64,000 nt of DNA from Pseudomonas rustica (GCF_018336155.1 NZ_JAGYHF010000012.1:1-64000); one strand, 5' to 3'. Counted from the first letter of the stretch, positions 43,302-52,441 are shown. Numbers and translations: made by a program. The notes: generated by a model not told the origin, from the sequence alone.

Positions 43302-44816
43302 ATGAGCGCACTCGACCGCAACGCAAAAATCGCCGTGATCGGTGCCGGCGCCATGGGCGCCGGCATTGCGCAAGTCGCGGCGCAAGCCGGACATCCGGTG
43401 TTGCTGCTGGATAATCGTCCCGGCGCCGCCGCGCAAGCCATCGACGGCATCGACCGCCAGCTCGGCAAACGCGTGGAGAAAGGCAAACTCGCGGCGGATG
43501 AGCGCGGCGCCATCGTCGCTCGCCTGCACGCGGTAGAAGCCATCGAAACGCTGGCCGACTGCACGTTGATCATCGAAGCGATTGTCGAAAACCTTGAAGT
43601 CAAACGCGGGTTGTTCAAACAGTTGGAAGGTCTTTGCGGCGACGACTGCATTCTTGCCAGCAACACTTCTTCACTGTCGATCACCAGCATTGCTGCAGGC
43701 CTGCAACGCCCGGAACGTCTGCTCGGGCTGCACTTCTTCAACCCGGCGCCGGTGATGCCATTGGTGGAAATTGTCTCCGGATTGGCCAGCGATCCCGCCC
43801 TCGCTCAGACCTTGTTCGACACCGCCAGAGCCTGGGGCAAGCAACCGGTGCACACCCGTTCGACGCCGGGTTTCATCGTCAATCGCGTGGCCCGGCCGTT
43901 CTACGCCGAAAGCCTGCGCCTGCTACAAGAAGGCGCAGCCGATTGCGCGACGCTCGACGCGCTGATGCGTGAGGCTGGCGGCTTCGCTATGGGCGCCTTC
44001 GAACTCACTGATCTGATCGGCCACGATGTGAATTACGCGGTGACCTGTTCGGTGTTCGACGCCTATTACGGCGACACTCGTTTTCAGCCGTCGCTGATCC
44101 AGAAAGAACTGGTCGACGCCGGACGCTTCGGCCGCAAAAGCGGTCGTGGTTTTTACGATTACAGCGAAGGCGCGCAACGTCCGCAGCCGCAACAAATCAG
44201 CAGCGATGCGAGCGTCGATAGCTGCGTGGTCGAAGGCGATCTCGGCGTCCTTAACGATTTGCTGCCACGCCTGAAAACCAGCGTGATCACGCGCGATGGC
44301 AAAGGCCTGTTAAGGGTCGGCGACGCGGTATTGGCCCTGAGCGACGGGCGCATGGCCAGCCAACGCGCCAAAGAAGATGGCCTACGCAATCTGATCCTGA
44401 TCGACCTGGCTTTCGATTACGCCAGCGCCAAACGCATCGCCATCAGTTGCTCGGCGGATATCAGCACTGACGCCCGCGAACAAGGCATCGCCCTGCTGCA
44501 AAGCGCCGGCCTGCAGGTCAGTCTGCTCAGCGACACACCGGGCCTCGCCGTGCTGCGCACCGTCGCCATGCTCGCCAACGTAGCCGCCGACACCGTGCTG
44601 CACGACGTTGCCTCGGCAGCAGACATTGATCTGGCCATGCGCGCTGGAGTGAATTACCCGCAAGGCCCATTGGCCTGGGCCGAGCGCATCGGCCTGGCGC
44701 CAATCACCCAAGTCCTCGATCACCTGCAAGCCAGTTACGGCGAAGAGCGCTATCGGCCATCGCTGCTGTTACGCCGCAAAGTCGCCGAAGGGAGCACATT
44801 CCATGACCAGCCTTGA
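43302..44816 (+). CDS. paaH: 3-hydroxyadipyl-CoA dehydrogenase PaaH
   Basis: A 504-residue 3-hydroxyacyl-CoA dehydrogenase. The NAD fold begins IAVIGAGAMGAGIAQVAAQAG, the catalytic His is in LGLHFFNPAPVMPLVE, and a duplicated C-terminal helical domain follows (FELTDLIGHDVNYAV, then MRAGVNYPQGPLAWAERIG). It forms 3-oxoadipyl-CoA. It overlaps paaI by 14 bases. Confidence 0.93.
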   Translation: MSALDRNAKIAVIGAGAMGAGIAQVAAQAGHPVLLLDNRPGAAAQAIDGIDRQLGKRVEKGKLAADERGAIVARLHAVEAIETLADCTLIIEAIVENLEVKRGLFKQLEGLCGDDCILASNTSSLSITSIAAGLQRPERLLGLHFFNPAPVMPLVEIVSGLASDPALAQTLFDTARAWGKQPVHTRSTPGFIVNRVARPFYAESLRLLQEGAADCATLDALMREAGGFAMGAFELTDLIGHDVNYAVTCSVFDAYYGDTRFQPSLIQKELVDAGRFGRKSGRGFYDYSEGAQRPQPQQISSDASVDSCVVEGDLGVLNDLLPRLKTSVITRDGKGLLRVGDAVLALSDGRMASQRAKEDGLRNLILIDLAFDYASAKRIAISCSADISTDAREQGIALLQSAGLQVSLLSDTPGLAVLRTVAMLANVAADTVLHDVASAADIDLAMRAGVNYPQGPLAWAERIGLAPITQVLDHLQASYGEERYRPSLLLRRKVAEGSTFHDQP

Positions 44817-45252
44817 AGCCATGAGCCTCGCCAGCCGTTGCGCACAAACCATGTTCGACCGCGATGCCGCCACCCAAGGTTTGGGCATCCGCCTGATCAG
44901 CGCCGCGCCCGGCAGCTGCACCTTGGGCATGGGCGTGCGCGCCGACATGATCCAAGGCCACGGCACCTGCCACGGCGGTTTCCTCTTCGCCCTCGCCGAC
45001 TCGGCGTTCGCCTTCGCCTGCAATAGTTACAACGACGCCACCGTGGCGATCGGTTACAGCATCGATTACATCGCGCCCGCGCAGTTGGGCGACACGCTCA
45101 CCGCACGCTGCACCGAGCAATCACGCTCGGGCCGCACCGGCAATTACGACGTGCGCATTGAAAACCAGCAGGGCCAGTTGATCGCCCTGTTCCACGGCAA
45201 ATCCTACAAAGTGCGCGGCACCGTGCTGACGCCGGAGACTCCCCATGAATGA
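44803..45252 (+). CDS. paaI: Hydroxyphenylacetyl-CoA thioesterase PaaI
   Basis: A 149-residue hotdog-fold thioesterase. HGTCHGGFLFALADSAFAFACN carries the catalytic Asp on the central helix, and GYSIDYIAPAQLGDTLTARC forms the next strands. It hydrolyses dead-end CoA thioesters and frees CoA. It overlaps both paaH and paaJ, so translation is coupled. Confidence 0.92.
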   Translation: MTSLEAMSLASRCAQTMFDRDAATQGLGIRLISAAPGSCTLGMGVRADMIQGHGTCHGGFLFALADSAFAFACNSYNDATVAIGYSIDYIAPAQLGDTLTARCTEQSRSGRTGNYDVRIENQQGQLIALFHGKSYKVRGTVLTPETPHE

Positions 45253-46456
45253 CGCTCTGATCATCGACGCCGTGCGCACCCCGATTGGTCGCTACGCTGG
45301 CAGCTTGAGCAGCGTGCGCGCCGACGACCTCGGCGCCGTGCCGCTGCGTGAACTGCTGCGCCGCCACCCGCAAGTCGACTGGAGCCAGGTCGACGACGTG
45401 ATCTACGGCTGCGCCAATCAGGCCGGCGAAGACAACCGCAACGTTGCGCGCATGTCGGCGCTGTTGGCCGGGCTGCCGGTCAGCGTGCCAGGCACTACGC
45501 TCAACCGTTTGTGCGGTTCAGGGCTGGATGCGATCGGCACTGCCGCACGGGCGATTCGCAGCGGTGAGGCCGGGCTGATGCTGGTCGGCGGCGTCGAATC
45601 GATGTCGCGTGCGCCGCTGGTGATGGGCAAGGCCGAGACGGCGTTTTCCCGTTCGGCGGAGATGTACGACACCACCATCGGCTGGCGTTTCGTCAATCCG
45701 CTGATGAAGAAAATCTTCGGCATTGATTCGATGCCGGAGACCGCAGAAAACGTCGCCGCACAGTTCAACATTTCCCGCGCCGACCAGGACGCCTTCGCCC
45801 TGCGCAGCCAGCAACGCGCCTCGGCCGCGCAGGCCAGCGGACGCTTGGCGAAAGAAATCGTTGCCGTGGAAATCCCCCAGCGCAAAGGCCCGGCCAAAGT
45901 CGTCGAGCACGACGAACACCCGCGCGCCGACACCACGCTGGAGCAACTGCAGAAACTCGGCACACCCTTCCGCGAGGGCGGCAGCATCACCGCCGGCAAT
46001 GCTTCGGGCGTGAATGACGGCGCCTGCGCCTTGCTGCTGGCCAATGCGCAAACCGCACAGCGTTACGGTTTGAAGGCTCGCGGCCGGGTCGTGGCGATGG
46101 CCACTGCCGGCGTCGAGCCACGGATCATGGGCATCGGCCCGGTGCCGGCGACGCGCAAGGTGCTGGAACTGTCCAACCTCAGCCTCGCCGACATGGACGT
46201 CATCGAACTCAACGAAGCGTTCGCCGCGCAAGGCCTGGCGGTGCTGCGTGAACTCGGTCTGGGCGATGACGACCCACGCGTCAACCCGAACGGAGGCGCC
46301 ATTGCCCTCGGCCACCCGCTGGGGATGAGCGGCGCGCGACTGGTCACCACCGCGCTGCAGGAATTGGAAGAGCGTCAGGGCCGCTATGCGCTGTGCACCA
46401 TGTGCATCGGTGTCGGTCAAGGCATCGCGCTGGTGATCGAGCGTTTATCCGACTAA
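45245..46456 (+). CDS. paaJ: 3-oxoadipyl-CoA thiolase PaaJ
   Basis: A 403-residue thiolase. The acyl-enzyme cysteine is in TTLNRLCGSGLDAIG (near residue 92), the base histidine in GGAIALGHPLGMSGARL and the second cysteine in CTMCIGVGQG. It cleaves 3-oxoadipyl-CoA to succinyl-CoA and acetyl-CoA, and also the earlier 3-oxo-5,6-dehydrosuberyl-CoA. A PcaF paralogue is equally possible by sequence; the operon context supports PaaJ. Confidence 0.92.
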   Translation: MNDALIIDAVRTPIGRYAGSLSSVRADDLGAVPLRELLRRHPQVDWSQVDDVIYGCANQAGEDNRNVARMSALLAGLPVSVPGTTLNRLCGSGLDAIGTAARAIRSGEAGLMLVGGVESMSRAPLVMGKAETAFSRSAEMYDTTIGWRFVNPLMKKIFGIDSMPETAENVAAQFNISRADQDAFALRSQQRASAAQASGRLAKEIVAVEIPQRKGPAKVVEHDEHPRADTTLEQLQKLGTPFREGGSITAGNASGVNDGACALLLANAQTAQRYGLKARGRVVAMATAGVEPRIMGIGPVPATRKVLELSNLSLADMDVIELNEAFAAQGLAVLRELGLGDDDPRVNPNGGAIALGHPLGMSGARLVTTALQELEERQGRYALCTMCIGVGQGIALVIERLSD

Positions 46457-46555
46457 AGAACCGCGATTCCCGAGGTGCCGACAGGTATCCTTGGGGCATG
46501 CACTCAGAGCCCCGCGCCACCGGGGCGGAAACACAAAAATAATTCGAGTGAAGTC

Positions 46556-47881
46556 ATGAACATGCCAATTGCCCAAGCCGTGCTCAACCCTGAACTGGAT
46601 CCGCTGGAAACCGCCAGCGTCGACCAGTTGCGTCAGCATCAACTCGAGCGCCTGCGCTGGAGCCTCAACCACGCCTACAACAATGTGCCGCTGTACCGCC
46701 AACGCTTCGATGCGCTGGGCGTGCACCCGGACGACATTCGCTCGCTGGACGATCTGGCGAAGTTTCCGTTCACCACCAAATCCGACCTGCGCGACAACTA
46801 CCCCTACGGCATGTTTGCCGTACCGATGCATGACGTCGTGCGCCTGCACGCGTCCAGCGGCACCACCGGCAAACCGACCGTGGTCGGTTACACGCAGAAC
46901 GACATCGACACCTGGGCCAACATCGTTGCCCGTTCGATTCGTGCCGGCGGCGGCCGCCGCGGTGACAAGGTGCACATCTCTTACGGTTACGGCCTGTTCA
47001 CCGGCGGCCTCGGCGCGCATTACGGTGCTGAACGCTTGGGTTGCACGGTGATTCCGATGTCCGGCGGCCAGACCGAAAAACAAGTGCAATTGATCAAAGA
47101 TTTCCAGCCCGACATCATCATGGTCACGCCGTCGTACATGCTCAACATCGCTGACGAGATCGAACGTCAGGGCATCGACCCGCACAAACTGGCCCTGCGC
47201 CTGGGCATCTTCGGCGCCGAGCCGTGGACTGCCGAACTGCGCAGCGCCATCGAGGCACGCTTGGGCATCACTGCTCTGGACATCTATGGCTTATCGGAAA
47301 TCATGGGCCCGGGCGTGGCCATGGAATGCGCGGAAAGCCGCGATGGCCCAACGATCTGGGAAGACCATTTCTACCCGGAAATCATCGACCCGATCACCGG
47401 CGAAGTGCTGCCGGACGGACAGATGGGCGAACTGGTGTTCACTTCGCTGAGCAAAGAAGCCCTGCCGATGATCCGCTACCGCACCCGCGACCTCACTCGC
47501 CTGCTGCCGGGCACCGCACGCCCGATGCGCCGTATCGACAAGATCACCGGCCGCAGCGACGACATGCTGATCATCCGTGGCGTCAACGTGTTCCCGACCC
47601 AGGTCGAAGAGCAGGTGCTGAAAGTCAAACAGCTGTCGGAGTCATACGAGATTCACCTGTATCGCAACGGCAATCTCGACAGCGTCGATGTCCACGTCGA
47701 GCTCAAGGCCGAGCATCAAGGCTTGAGTGATGAACAGCAGAAGGCCTTGTGCGGCGAGCTGAGCAAGCACATCAAGACCTACATCGGTATCAGTTCGCGG
47801 GTGCTGCTGCAGCCTCCATTCTCGATCAAGCGCTCGGAAGGCAAGGCCTGCCATGTGATCGATAAACGCGTGAAAGCTTAA
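46556..47881 (+). CDS. paaK: Phenylacetate-CoA ligase PaaK
   Basis: A 441-residue adenylate-forming enzyme. It shows LHASSGTTGKPTVVGYT (phosphate-binding loop), IFGAEPWT, DIYGLSEIMGPGVAMEC and RSDDMLIIRGVNVFPTQVEE. It activates phenylacetate to phenylacetyl-CoA, the effector of PaaX. The ATG at 46556 lies behind GAGTGAAG; an ORF extension upstream looks non-coding. AAAAATAA (46535-46542) upstream fits a Crc/Hfq-type motif. Confidence 0.94.
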   Translation: MNMPIAQAVLNPELDPLETASVDQLRQHQLERLRWSLNHAYNNVPLYRQRFDALGVHPDDIRSLDDLAKFPFTTKSDLRDNYPYGMFAVPMHDVVRLHASSGTTGKPTVVGYTQNDIDTWANIVARSIRAGGGRRGDKVHISYGYGLFTGGLGAHYGAERLGCTVIPMSGGQTEKQVQLIKDFQPDIIMVTPSYMLNIADEIERQGIDPHKLALRLGIFGAEPWTAELRSAIEARLGITALDIYGLSEIMGPGVAMECAESRDGPTIWEDHFYPEIIDPITGEVLPDGQMGELVFTSLSKEALPMIRYRTRDLTRLLPGTARPMRRIDKITGRSDDMLIIRGVNVFPTQVEEQVLKVKQLSESYEIHLYRNGNLDSVDVHVELKAEHQGLSDEQQKALCGELSKHIKTYIGISSRVLLQPPFSIKRSEGKACHVIDKRVKA

Positions 47882-47950
47882 AAGCAATAACAGCGGCGAA
47901 GGTGCAAGGCCTTCGCTGCTCGCTGCAATCCCTCCCTCCCCCTGCAAAAC

Positions 47951-47989
47951 CACGGCGATGCTCTGCCGAGCATCGCCGTGCGCGTTTTT
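47951..47989 (+). terminator. Terminator after paaK
   Basis: CACGGCGATGCT and AGCATCGCCGTG form a perfect 12-bp stem followed after four bases by five T residues. It separates paaFGHIJK from paaABCDE, so the latter needs its own promoter. Confidence 0.85.
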
Positions 47990-48029
47990 CCGCTTTGCAA
48001 ATGCGCGGCAACGCTCACCATTCATCTGA

Positions 48030-48148
48030 AGCGATACAGAAAATCATACGACACGTTATTTTGTGTTTGATATTAATTTCCGTATCACTTATAAAGTTCT
48101 CCATGCCCTCGAACATGCCTTCGAAAAACCTGAGGCAGGAGAACAATA
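48030..48148 (+). promoter_or_regulatory. paaA promoter region with GTATCAC element and Crc-like site
   Basis: An AT-rich stretch holds GTATCAC at 48082-48088 and a related ACGACACGTTA just upstream. The leader carries a strong GGCAGGAG ribosome site. AACAATAA (48142-48149), overlapping the start codon, fits the AANAANAA motif bound by Hfq/Crc in catabolite repression. Confidence 0.6.
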
Positions 48149-49138
48149 ATGTACGCACAGCTTGTAGAAACCGGCGTCAAGCGCATCAAAGACCTTTCGG
48201 AGATGTCCGAAGAGGAACGCGCCTTCCAGGAAAAAATCGATTCAGAAATCAAGATCGAAGCGAAGAACTGGATGCCCGATGCGTATCGCCAGACGCTGAT
48301 CCGGCAGATTTCCCAGCACGCCCACTCCGAAATCGTCGGCATGCTCCCGGAAGGCAACTGGGTGACTCGCGCACCTTCACTCAAACGCAAACTGCAATTG
48401 ATGGCGAAGATTCAGGATGAGGCTGGCCACGGTCTGTACCTCTACAGCGCGATGGAAACCCTCGGTGCCGACCGCGATGAAGAGATCGCCAAGCTGCACA
48501 GCGGCAAAGCCAAGTATTCGAGCATCTTCAATTACCCGACGCTGAACTGGGCCGACATGGGCGCGGTGGGCTGGCTGGTCGACGGCGCCGCGATCGTCAA
48601 TCAGGTGGTGTTGCAGCGTACGTCGTACGGCCCCTACTCGCGGGCCATGGTGCGCATCTGCAAGGAAGAGAGTTTCCACCAGCGCCAGGGCTACGAAATC
48701 CTCCTGACCATGATGCGTCACGGCACTCAGGCGCAAAAAGACATGGTGCAGGACGCGATCAATCGCCTGTGGTGGCCGTCGCTGATGATGTTCGGCCCGA
48801 GCGATGAGCACTCGCCGAACAGCGCGCAATCGATGGCCTGGAAGATCAAACGCCAGAGCAACGACGAACTGCGCCAGCGCTTTATCGACCAGACCATCCC
48901 GCAGCTCGAACTGCTCGGCTGCACCTGCCCCGATCCTGACTTGAAGTGGAACGCCGAGCGCGGCCACTACGACTTCGGTGAAATCCAGTGGAACGAATTC
49001 TACGAAGTGCTCAAGGGCAACGGCCCGTGCAATCAGGAACGCGTCGCCACCCGCCGCAAAGCCATTGAAGACGGCGCCTGGGTACGCGAAGCCGCCGTCG
49101 CCCACGCCCGTAAAAAACACAACAAAAACGCCGCCTGA
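48149..49138 (+). CDS. paaA: Phenylacetyl-CoA epoxidase catalytic subunit PaaA
   Basis: A 329-residue ferritin-like diiron oxygenase subunit. Diiron ligand motifs lie in QDEAGHGLYLYSA and CKEESFHQRQGYE. It inserts oxygen into the ring of phenylacetyl-CoA to give the 1,2-epoxide, with PaaC as structural partner. The start is at a good ribosome site. Confidence 0.95.
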   Translation: MYAQLVETGVKRIKDLSEMSEEERAFQEKIDSEIKIEAKNWMPDAYRQTLIRQISQHAHSEIVGMLPEGNWVTRAPSLKRKLQLMAKIQDEAGHGLYLYSAMETLGADRDEEIAKLHSGKAKYSSIFNYPTLNWADMGAVGWLVDGAAIVNQVVLQRTSYGPYSRAMVRICKEESFHQRQGYEILLTMMRHGTQAQKDMVQDAINRLWWPSLMMFGPSDEHSPNSAQSMAWKIKRQSNDELRQRFIDQTIPQLELLGCTCPDPDLKWNAERGHYDFGEIQWNEFYEVLKGNGPCNQERVATRRKAIEDGAWVREAAVAHARKKHNKNAA

Positions 49139-49155
49139 CACAAGGCACGACTGCT

Positions 49156-49258
49156 GATCGTTCCCACGCTCTGCGTGGGAACGCCTCAAGGGACGCTCTG
49201 CGTCCAGTGACGCGGAGCGTCACCGTCTGCATTCCCACGCAGGAGCGTGGGAACGATC
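49156..49258. repeat. REP-type hairpin, family D, inside the paaABCDE operon
   Basis: GATCGTTCCCACGCT and AGCGTGGGAACGATC enclose further inverted repeats (GTTCCCACGCTCTGCGTGGGAAC). It sits between paaA and paaB and could be an mRNA-processing or stability element. Confidence 0.85.
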
Positions 49259-49300
49259 GATTGTCAGCCGCACTAACCGAACTGATGTGGAGTGAATGAC

Positions 49301-49582
49301 ATGTCCCAGTGGACCCTTTTCGAAGTTTTCGTGCGCAGCAAGCACGGCCTCAATCACAAGCACGTCGGCAGTGTGCATGCCGCCGACACCACCATGGCCA
49401 TCGAAAACGCCCGCGAGCTCTACACCCGTCGCAGCGAGGGTGTGAGCCTGTGGGTGGTGCCTTCGGCGCTGATCACCGCCTCGTCCCCAGATGAAAAAGA
49501 CCCACTGTTCGACCCGGCTGACGACAAGGTTTATCGCCACGCCAGTTTCTACGAACTGCCGGCCGAAGTCGGGCACATGTGA
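49301..49582 (+). CDS. paaB: Phenylacetyl-CoA epoxidase subunit PaaB
   Basis: A 93-residue protein of the PaaB family (WTLFEVFVRSKHGLNHKHVGSVHAADTTMAIENARELYTRR). It bridges the epoxidase heterodimers in the complex. It begins MSQWTLFEVF at 49301; an upstream in-frame start has no advantage. Confidence 0.93.
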   Translation: MSQWTLFEVFVRSKHGLNHKHVGSVHAADTTMAIENARELYTRRSEGVSLWVVPSALITASSPDEKDPLFDPADDKVYRHASFYELPAEVGHM

Positions 49583-49590
49583 GGTCGACC

Positions 49591-50352
49591 ATGAACGATA
49601 AAACCGATCTGATCGAATACCTGCTGCGCCTCGGTGACAGCGCCCTGATTCAGGGCCAGCGTCTGTGCCAATGGTGCGGCAAGGCGCCAGCGCTGGAAGA
49701 AGAACTGGCGCTGATGAACGTCGGCCTCGACCTCGTTGGGCAGGCGCGGCACTGGCTGGAATACGCTGCCGAGTTGCTGGATGACGGCCGCGATGCCGAT
49801 GATCTGGCCTTCCGCCGCGACGAGCGCGCCTACCGCAATCTGCTGCTGGTCGAGCAACCGAATGGCGATTACGCCGTGACCATGCTCAAGCAATTCCTCT
49901 ACGACGCCTGGCACCTGCCGGTGTTGCAGGGCCTGAGCCAGTCGAGCGACGAACGCATTGCCGGGATCGCCGCCAAAGCGGTCAAGGAAGTCACCTATCA
50001 CCTGCGCCGCTCCGGCGAGTGGATCGAACGCATGGGCGACGGCACCGAAGAAAGCCATCGGCGCATGCTCGCGGCGATTCCGGAAGTCTGGCGTTTTACC
50101 GTCGAACTGATCGCCGCTGACGACAGCGAACAACGTCTGTGCGCGGCCGGTATTTCGCCGGACATCGCCAGCGTCGCTGCGCAATGGCAAACCACGGTCA
50201 ACGACGTGTTCACTCGCGCCACCCTGCCCGTCCCGGCGGCGCCGAGTTACTTCTATCTGAATGCCCGTCGCGGTCTGCACAGCGAACACTTGGGCATTTT
50301 GCTCGCAGAAATGCAGTTCCTGCCCCGAGCGTACCCCGATGCAACCTGGTGA
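49591..50352 (+). CDS. paaC: Phenylacetyl-CoA epoxidase structural subunit PaaC
   Basis: A 253-residue ferritin-like protein paralogous to PaaA (LIEYLLRLGDSALIQGQRLCQWCGKAPALEEELALMN, FLYDAWHLPVLQGL). It does not keep a full diiron site and acts as the structural partner of PaaA. It overlaps paaD by 14 bases. Confidence 0.93.
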   Translation: MNDKTDLIEYLLRLGDSALIQGQRLCQWCGKAPALEEELALMNVGLDLVGQARHWLEYAAELLDDGRDADDLAFRRDERAYRNLLLVEQPNGDYAVTMLKQFLYDAWHLPVLQGLSQSSDERIAGIAAKAVKEVTYHLRRSGEWIERMGDGTEESHRRMLAAIPEVWRFTVELIAADDSEQRLCAAGISPDIASVAAQWQTTVNDVFTRATLPVPAAPSYFYLNARRGLHSEHLGILLAEMQFLPRAYPDATW

Positions 50353-50872
50353 GCTGATCACCAGCGATCGCGGCGCCCGGCCGGCGCTGCTCGGTGATCT
50401 GGACAAGGCCTGGGCGACCCTCGCCGAAGTCATGGATCCGGAAGTGCCGGTGGTCAGCGTGGTCGATCTGGGTATCGTCCGCGATCTCGACTGGCAGGCC
50501 GGGCATCTGCACGTGGTGGTCACGCCGACCTACTCCGGTTGCCCGGCCACCGAAGTGATCGAGGATGACATCCGCACCGCGTTGGAACAGGCCGGATTCA
50601 ATGCGCCGAAACTGGAGCGCAAATTGACCCCGGCGTGGTCGACCGACTGGATCACCGCCGATGGTCGCGAACGCCTGCGCGCCTACGGCATCGCCCCGCC
50701 CGATGGCAGCGCGAGCAAACGCACGCTGCTCGGCGAGAGTCCGACGGTGCTCTGCCCGCAGTGCGGCAGCGCCCACACCGAAGTGCTCAGCGAGTTCGGT
50801 TCGACCGCGTGTAAAGCCTTGTACCGCTGCTGCGATTGCCGCGAGCCCTTCGACTATTTCAAGTGCATCTGA
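50339..50872 (+). CDS. paaD: Phenylacetyl-CoA epoxidase assembly factor PaaD
   Basis: A 177-residue protein with a MIP18/DUF59 domain (MDPEVPVVSVVDLGIVRDL, PTYSGCPATEVIEDDI) and a C-terminal cysteine-rich zinc-ribbon-like part (VLCPQCGSAHTEV, RCCDCREPFDYFKC). It helps assemble the iron-sulfur or diiron centres of the epoxidase. The start is inside the end of paaC. Confidence 0.93.
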   Translation: MQPGELITSDRGARPALLGDLDKAWATLAEVMDPEVPVVSVVDLGIVRDLDWQAGHLHVVVTPTYSGCPATEVIEDDIRTALEQAGFNAPKLERKLTPAWSTDWITADGRERLRAYGIAPPDGSASKRTLLGESPTVLCPQCGSAHTEVLSEFGSTACKALYRCCDCREPFDYFKCI

Positions 50873-50902
50873 ACGGCACAGCGCCGTGTCGGGAGAATAA
50901 TA

Positions 50903-51979
50903 ATGAGCAAATTTCACAGCCTGACCATCAAGGACGTGCGCAGCGAAACCCGTGACGCCGTGTCCATCGCCTTCGACATTCCGCAGCACCTGCAGGACAG
51001 TTTTCAGTTCACCCAAGGCCAGCACCTGGTGATGCGCACGCAGATGGACGGTGAAGAAGTGCGCCGCTCGTACTCGATCTGCACCGGGGTCAATGACGGC
51101 GAACTGCGCATTGCGATCAAACGCGTGGCCGGCGGGCGGTTTTCGGCGTTTGCCAATGAGCAATTGCACCCCGGGCACACGCTGGAAGTGATGCCGCCGG
51201 CCGGGCATTTCCATGTTGATCTGGATCCGGCGCGGCACGGTAATTATCTCGCCGTGGCAGCAGGTTCGGGTATCACGCCGATTCTGTCGATCATCAAAAC
51301 CACGCTGGAGAACGAACCGCACAGCCGCGTCACGTTGCTGTACGGCAACCGTTCCAGCTCCGGTGCATTGTTCCGTGAACAGCTGGAGGATCTGAAAAAC
51401 CGTTACCTGCAACGTCTCAATCTGATCTTCGTGTTCAGCCGTGAGCAACAGGATGTTGACCTCTACAACGGTCGCATCGACGCGCAGAAATGCGAGCAAC
51501 TGTTCAGCCGCTGGCTCGACGTCAAAGCCCTCGACGCAGCGTTCATTTGCGGCCCGCAAGAGATGACCGAAACCGTGCGCGACAGCCTCAAGGCCAAAGG
51601 CATGGGCGCCGAGCGCATCCACTTCGAACTGTTCGCCGCGGCCGGCAGCCAGCACAAACGCGAAGCCCGCGAGGCCGCGCAGATGCTCGACGCCGGGGTC
51701 AGCCAGATCACCGTGATCAGCGACGGCCGCGCTGTGGCGTTCGAACTGCCGCGCAACAGCCAGAGCCTGCTCGATGCCGGCAATGCGCAAGGCCTGGAGC
51801 TGCCGTACTCGTGCAAGGCCGGCGTGTGCTCGACCTGCAAGTGCAAAGTCATCGAAGGCGAAGTCGACATGGACAGCAACCATGCGCTGGAAGATTACGA
51901 AGTCGCGGCGGGCTATGTGCTGTCGTGCCAAGCGTACCCGGTGAGCGACAAAGTCGTCCTCGATTTCGACCAGTTCTAA
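50903..51979 (+). CDS. paaE: Phenylacetyl-CoA epoxidase reductase PaaE
   Basis: A 358-residue ferredoxin-NADP-reductase-like protein. FAD-binding RRSYSICTGV, NADPH-binding AAGSGITPILSIIK and a C-terminal plant-type [2Fe-2S] domain with CKAGVCSTCKCK and a distal Cys (VLSCQAYP) are visible. It feeds electrons to PaaA. AATAATAA (50896-50903), next to GGGAG and the start codon, fits a Crc/Hfq motif. Confidence 0.94.
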   Translation: MSKFHSLTIKDVRSETRDAVSIAFDIPQHLQDSFQFTQGQHLVMRTQMDGEEVRRSYSICTGVNDGELRIAIKRVAGGRFSAFANEQLHPGHTLEVMPPAGHFHVDLDPARHGNYLAVAAGSGITPILSIIKTTLENEPHSRVTLLYGNRSSSGALFREQLEDLKNRYLQRLNLIFVFSREQQDVDLYNGRIDAQKCEQLFSRWLDVKALDAAFICGPQEMTETVRDSLKAKGMGAERIHFELFAAAGSQHKREAREAAQMLDAGVSQITVISDGRAVAFELPRNSQSLLDAGNAQGLELPYSCKAGVCSTCKCKVIEGEVDMDSNHALEDYEVAAGYVLSCQAYPVSDKVVLDFDQF

Positions 51980-51996
51980 AGGATTCACACCTATCC

Positions 51997-52441
51997 CCTG
52001 TAGGAGTGAGCCTGCTCGCGAAGGCGTCATCAGATTCAACATCGATGTCGCCTGACACACCGCTTTCGCGAGCAGGCTCACTCCCACAAGGGAATGGTGG
52101 TTCTCACAGCGCCAAGCAACAACACAAAACAATGTGGGAGCGAGCTTGCTCGCGAAGGCGTCATCAGATTCACCATTGATGTCGCCTGACACACCGCTTT
52201 CGCGAGCAGGCTCACTCCCACAGGGGAATGGCGGTGCTCACAGAGCCAGGCATCAGCACAAAACAATGTGGGAGCGGGCTTGCTCGCGAAGGCGTCATCA
52301 GATTCAACATTGATTTCGCCTGACACACCGCTTTCGCGAGCAAGCTCGCTCCCACAGGGGAACGGTGGTGCTCACAGAGCCAAGCAACAACACAAAACAA
52401 TGTGGGAGCGGGCTTGCTCAGTTCATCCGTTCGATGACCGG
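51997..52441. repeat. Tandem REP array between paaE and paaZ
   Basis: Three complete family B hairpins start near 51999, 52133 and 52268, and a fourth truncated copy near 52401. The period is about 134 bp and includes the spacer (TCACAGAGCCAAGCAACAAC and variants). The fourth copy stops after TGTGGGAGCGGGCTTGCTCA. There is no gene in this 516-base gap. Confidence 0.88.

Noticed and set aside
41584..43326. Minus-strand open frame (580 codons) opposite paaF and paaG
   Set aside because: It is a shadow of two well-supported crotonases; composition is low in hydrophobic structure and no family is visible.
51997..52441. Regular repeats resembling a CRISPR array
   Set aside because: Repeat units are REP hairpins with conserved, not unique, spacers of about 45 bases, and no cas gene is nearby.
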